Positions 62,118 through 64,000 of a stretch of DNA of 64,000 nucleotides are shown here, piece after piece. The translations under genes were made by a program, and so were the position numbers. Each line of letters starts with the position of its first letter. Position 1 is the stretch's first letter. The notes under the pieces were generated by a model, which did no database searches, had not been told where the DNA came from, and saw only the letters and a list, made by a program, of their open reading frames with translations. The DNA comes from Clostridium chromiireducens (GTDB lineage: Bacteria; Bacillota; Clostridia; Clostridiales; Clostridiaceae). The stretch is taken from NCBI RefSeq assembly GCF_002029255.1, contig NZ_MZGT01000009.1:40645-104644 (forward strand). Direction: 5' to 3'.

Positions 62118-63068
62118 ATGCTTAAATTTTCTGTTGTAATACCACTATACAATAAGGAGAAATACTTATACAAAACAATTGAATCGGTATTAAAACAAAC
62201 TTACGCAGACTTTGAGTTAATAATTATTGATGATGGTTCTACAGATAATAGTCTTAAAATAGCTAACAGTTTTAATGATGATAGGATAAAAGTGTATAAG
62301 CAAGCTAATGCTGGTGCATCGGCGGCCAGAAATTTTGGGATAAAAAAAGCTGAAGGAGAATTTATAGCATTCATAGATGGAGATGATATTTGGTATGAGA
62401 ATTTTTTGGAAACAATAATAAGTTTAATGAATAAATATCCAAATTTAAAAGTCTATGGGACAGCGATAGGTTTAAATGATTATGAAAAACAAATAGAATC
62501 AAAACGAAGAAATATGGAAGAGAAAGACTTTATAATAGAAAACTATTTTTATTATAAAATTAAAAAAGATATATATCTTACTGCATCATCAGCAGTAGTA
62601 AAAAAAGAAGTGTTCTATGATATTGGATACTTTCAAGAAGGGTTGAGAAATTGGGAGGATTTGGATATGTGGGCGCGAATTACATTAAAATATGATGTGG
62701 CTTTTTCTACAAAGATATGTGCTATATATCAACAAAATATTATTGGAAGTGCAAGTAGATATAATGGTAAAATAAATGCTGATTTTTTTGATTACCCTGA
62801 AAAGTATATTCTAAAATATAATGTACAAGGTGAAAAACTTTATTATATGCTAGAATATATTGCAATGTGGAAAATATATTATGCTAGAATCATTCACTCC
62901 TCTACAAATAATAGAAAAGAGAGCTTAGAAATTTTAAAAAAATATAAATATACAAGAATATTTAAAAATGATTTAATTAAAACATATATATATATAATTT
63001 CACCACGAATTATGCGGAATTGTGTGAAGAGAATTTGCAAATCATTATATTCTATTAGAAGTAGATGA
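62118..63068 (+). CDS. Glycosyltransferase family 2
   Basis: 316 residues. SVVIPLYNKEKYLYKTIESVLKQTYADFELIIIDDGSTDNS, AGASAARNFGIKKAEGEFIAFIDGDDIWY (DxD) and NWEDLDMWARI (catalytic Asp). Membership in GT2 is clear; the donor and linkage are not. AAAGGAG precedes ATG 62118. The following 255 nt (63069-63323) hold no gene. Confidence 0.88.
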   Translation: MLKFSVVIPLYNKEKYLYKTIESVLKQTYADFELIIIDDGSTDNSLKIANSFNDDRIKVYKQANAGASAARNFGIKKAEGEFIAFIDGDDIWYENFLETIISLMNKYPNLKVYGTAIGLNDYEKQIESKRRNMEEKDFIIENYFYYKIKKDIYLTASSAVVKKEVFYDIGYFQEGLRNWEDLDMWARITLKYDVAFSTKICAIYQQNIIGSASRYNGKINADFFDYPEKYILKYNVQGEKLYYMLEYIAMWKIYYARIIHSSTNNRKESLEILKKYKYTRIFKNDLIKTYIYIISPRIMRNCVKRICKSLYSIRSR

Positions 63069-63323
63069 AAAAAATATAGGTGGAGTTTAATAAAGAGAAT
63101 CTGAAATACATGAAGATAATATTAGTGAAATAACTCAAAACAGTAAATAAAATTATTGAAATGCTAAAAACAAATAGCTCATAGAAAGAGTACAGTAAGT
63201 AAAATTGCAAAAGCAAAAAAGTTATTGAAAAACTGGTATTATAAGGATAAAATGTTTTGTTCTAGCATTTAGAAATTTTTATTAAAAATACAAAAAGAAT
63301 TATAAAAGGAAAATGGTGAGGTA

Positions 63324-64000
63324 ATGCAAGAAAAAAACAAATTGTATTTTTTTGATAAAATAATATTAATGTATTTTATTTTTCAAATATTGTTTTTAAG
63401 ATGGTTTAATCAAATGACATATATTTCATACGTAAGCATAATAATTATAGTTGCAATAATTCTTAGAAGAAGAAATAATTTTAGAATAACAATAATAGAT
63501 TCGATCATTGGATTAGTATATGTATTTATATTAATAATAAATCTAATTAATAATGGGATACAACCTTTATTCATAAGTAACTTTTATTCTCAAGGAATGG
63601 CAAATTTGAGTGTTGTAATTTATATTTTAATGTTAGCCAATGAGAATAGAGGTGGATTGAAAAATTTTATTCTGAAAGATTTATTTATAATATTAAATAC
63701 CTACTTTATTATAAATATTCCAATATTAATAAAACAGCTAGATTATACATATTTTCTAATGAGAAATGTGCAAAGTAATTCAATGTATGAAGATCATGTA
63801 ACGGGATTAATAGGTACAAGTGGAACTCACGAACTAACTTTTTATTGGATTGTTTTAACAATTGTAAATTTATATAAATACTCACAGAAAAAAAACAAAA
63901 AAATATTAATATTAACATGTGCATATGTTGTATTTATGTTCATTATATCAAGTCAAAATGATAACACAGCATATTTTATTTTATTTCCAATGATAATATT
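63324..64000 (+). CDS. Wzy-like polysaccharide polymerase, N-terminal part
   Basis: 225 codons are open to the window edge without a stop, so the gene continues outside. ATG 63324 follows GGTGAGG. At least five membrane segments are visible (ILMYFIFQILF, YVSIIIIVAIIL, IIGLVYVFILIINL, DLFIILNTYFIIN, ILILTCAYVVFMFII), with a loop GTSGTHELTFYW. This topology and its place after the glycosyltransferases suggest the O-antigen-polymerase-like Wzy that links repeat units outside the membrane. Sequence of Wzy proteins is poorly conserved, so the call is from topology and context. Confidence 0.65.
   Translation, partial: MQEKNKLYFFDKIILMYFIFQILFLRWFNQMTYISYVSIIIIVAIILRRRNNFRITIIDSIIGLVYVFILIINLINNGIQPLFISNFYSQGMANLSVVIYILMLANENRGGLKNFILKDLFIILNTYFIINIPILIKQLDYTYFLMRNVQSNSMYEDHVTGLIGTSGTHELTFYWIVLTIVNLYKYSQKKNKKILILTCAYVVFMFIISSQNDNTAYFILFPMII

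Overview
The window is AT-rich, Gram-positive, low-GC DNA that looks like a cluster I Clostridium (solventogenic, C. beijerinckii-like). The grounds are a type II fatty-acid operon headed by a FabT-type MarR regulator and using FabK, a single-chain PurL, a HutP-family protein, a GerMN-type lipoprotein and clostridial AAA/PD-(D/E)XK proteins. The species cannot be fixed from the sequence alone. No rRNA, tRNA or CRISPR array was seen.

Layout. 1-1.9 kb: 3' end of an NMT1/SsuA-type ABC importer. 2.3-4.9 kb: small membrane protein, ABC exporter and a hydrophilic unknown. 5.6-8.7 kb, minus strand: ilvE and nadE. 9-12 kb: NfeD plus SPFH pair, EcsC-family protein and a lipoprotein. 12.5-14.8 kb: polar amino-acid ABC importer. 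15-27.5 kb: a small zinc-ribbon protein, then the purine genes purL-E-C-F-M-N-H-D, which take PRPP to IMP except for steps encoded elsewhere. 28-30.7 kb: BlaI/BlaR1-like pair whose sensor carries a beta-propeller. 31-36.7 kb: accessory stretch with two AAA/PD-(D/E)XK proteins, a nucleotidyltransferase, a TPR protein and a secreted protein. 37.2-48 kb: GerMN lipoprotein (minus strand), then the fabT-H-K-D-G-F-accB-fabZ-accC-D-A operon. 48.2-52.8 kb: truncated AAA paralogue, HutP-family protein and a TrpXYZ-type importer. 54.3-64 kb: an exopolysaccharide locus (Wzz, tyrosine kinase, PHP phosphatase, priming transferase, four glycosyltransferases, an acetyltransferase and the start of a Wzy-like polymerase running off the window).

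The most striking content is intergenic. A family of about 200-nt (up to about 355 nt with flanking arms) long palindromes, called family P here, occurs at nine places, often in pairs and once as a six-segment array (52790-53946). Copies differ strongly in sequence but keep the same nested stem, bulge and loop plan, with compensatory changes in the stems. They nearly always lie just 3' of a gene and in the same orientation as that gene. Family Q (about 70-110 nt) is nested in two P copies and stands alone in the purL-purE gap. Family R (AATGATGAATAATGAAT core) sits in the purC-purF and fabF-accB gaps. Together these break up operons that are otherwise tightly packed.

Regulation that can be read: a FabT-like operator abutting the -10 of the fab operon, a 44-bp BlaI-type dyad over the blaI promoter, a 36-bp perfect palindrome over the nfeD -10, and a promoter followed by overlapping hairpins and an intrinsic terminator ahead of the sugar-transferase gene of the exopolysaccharide locus.
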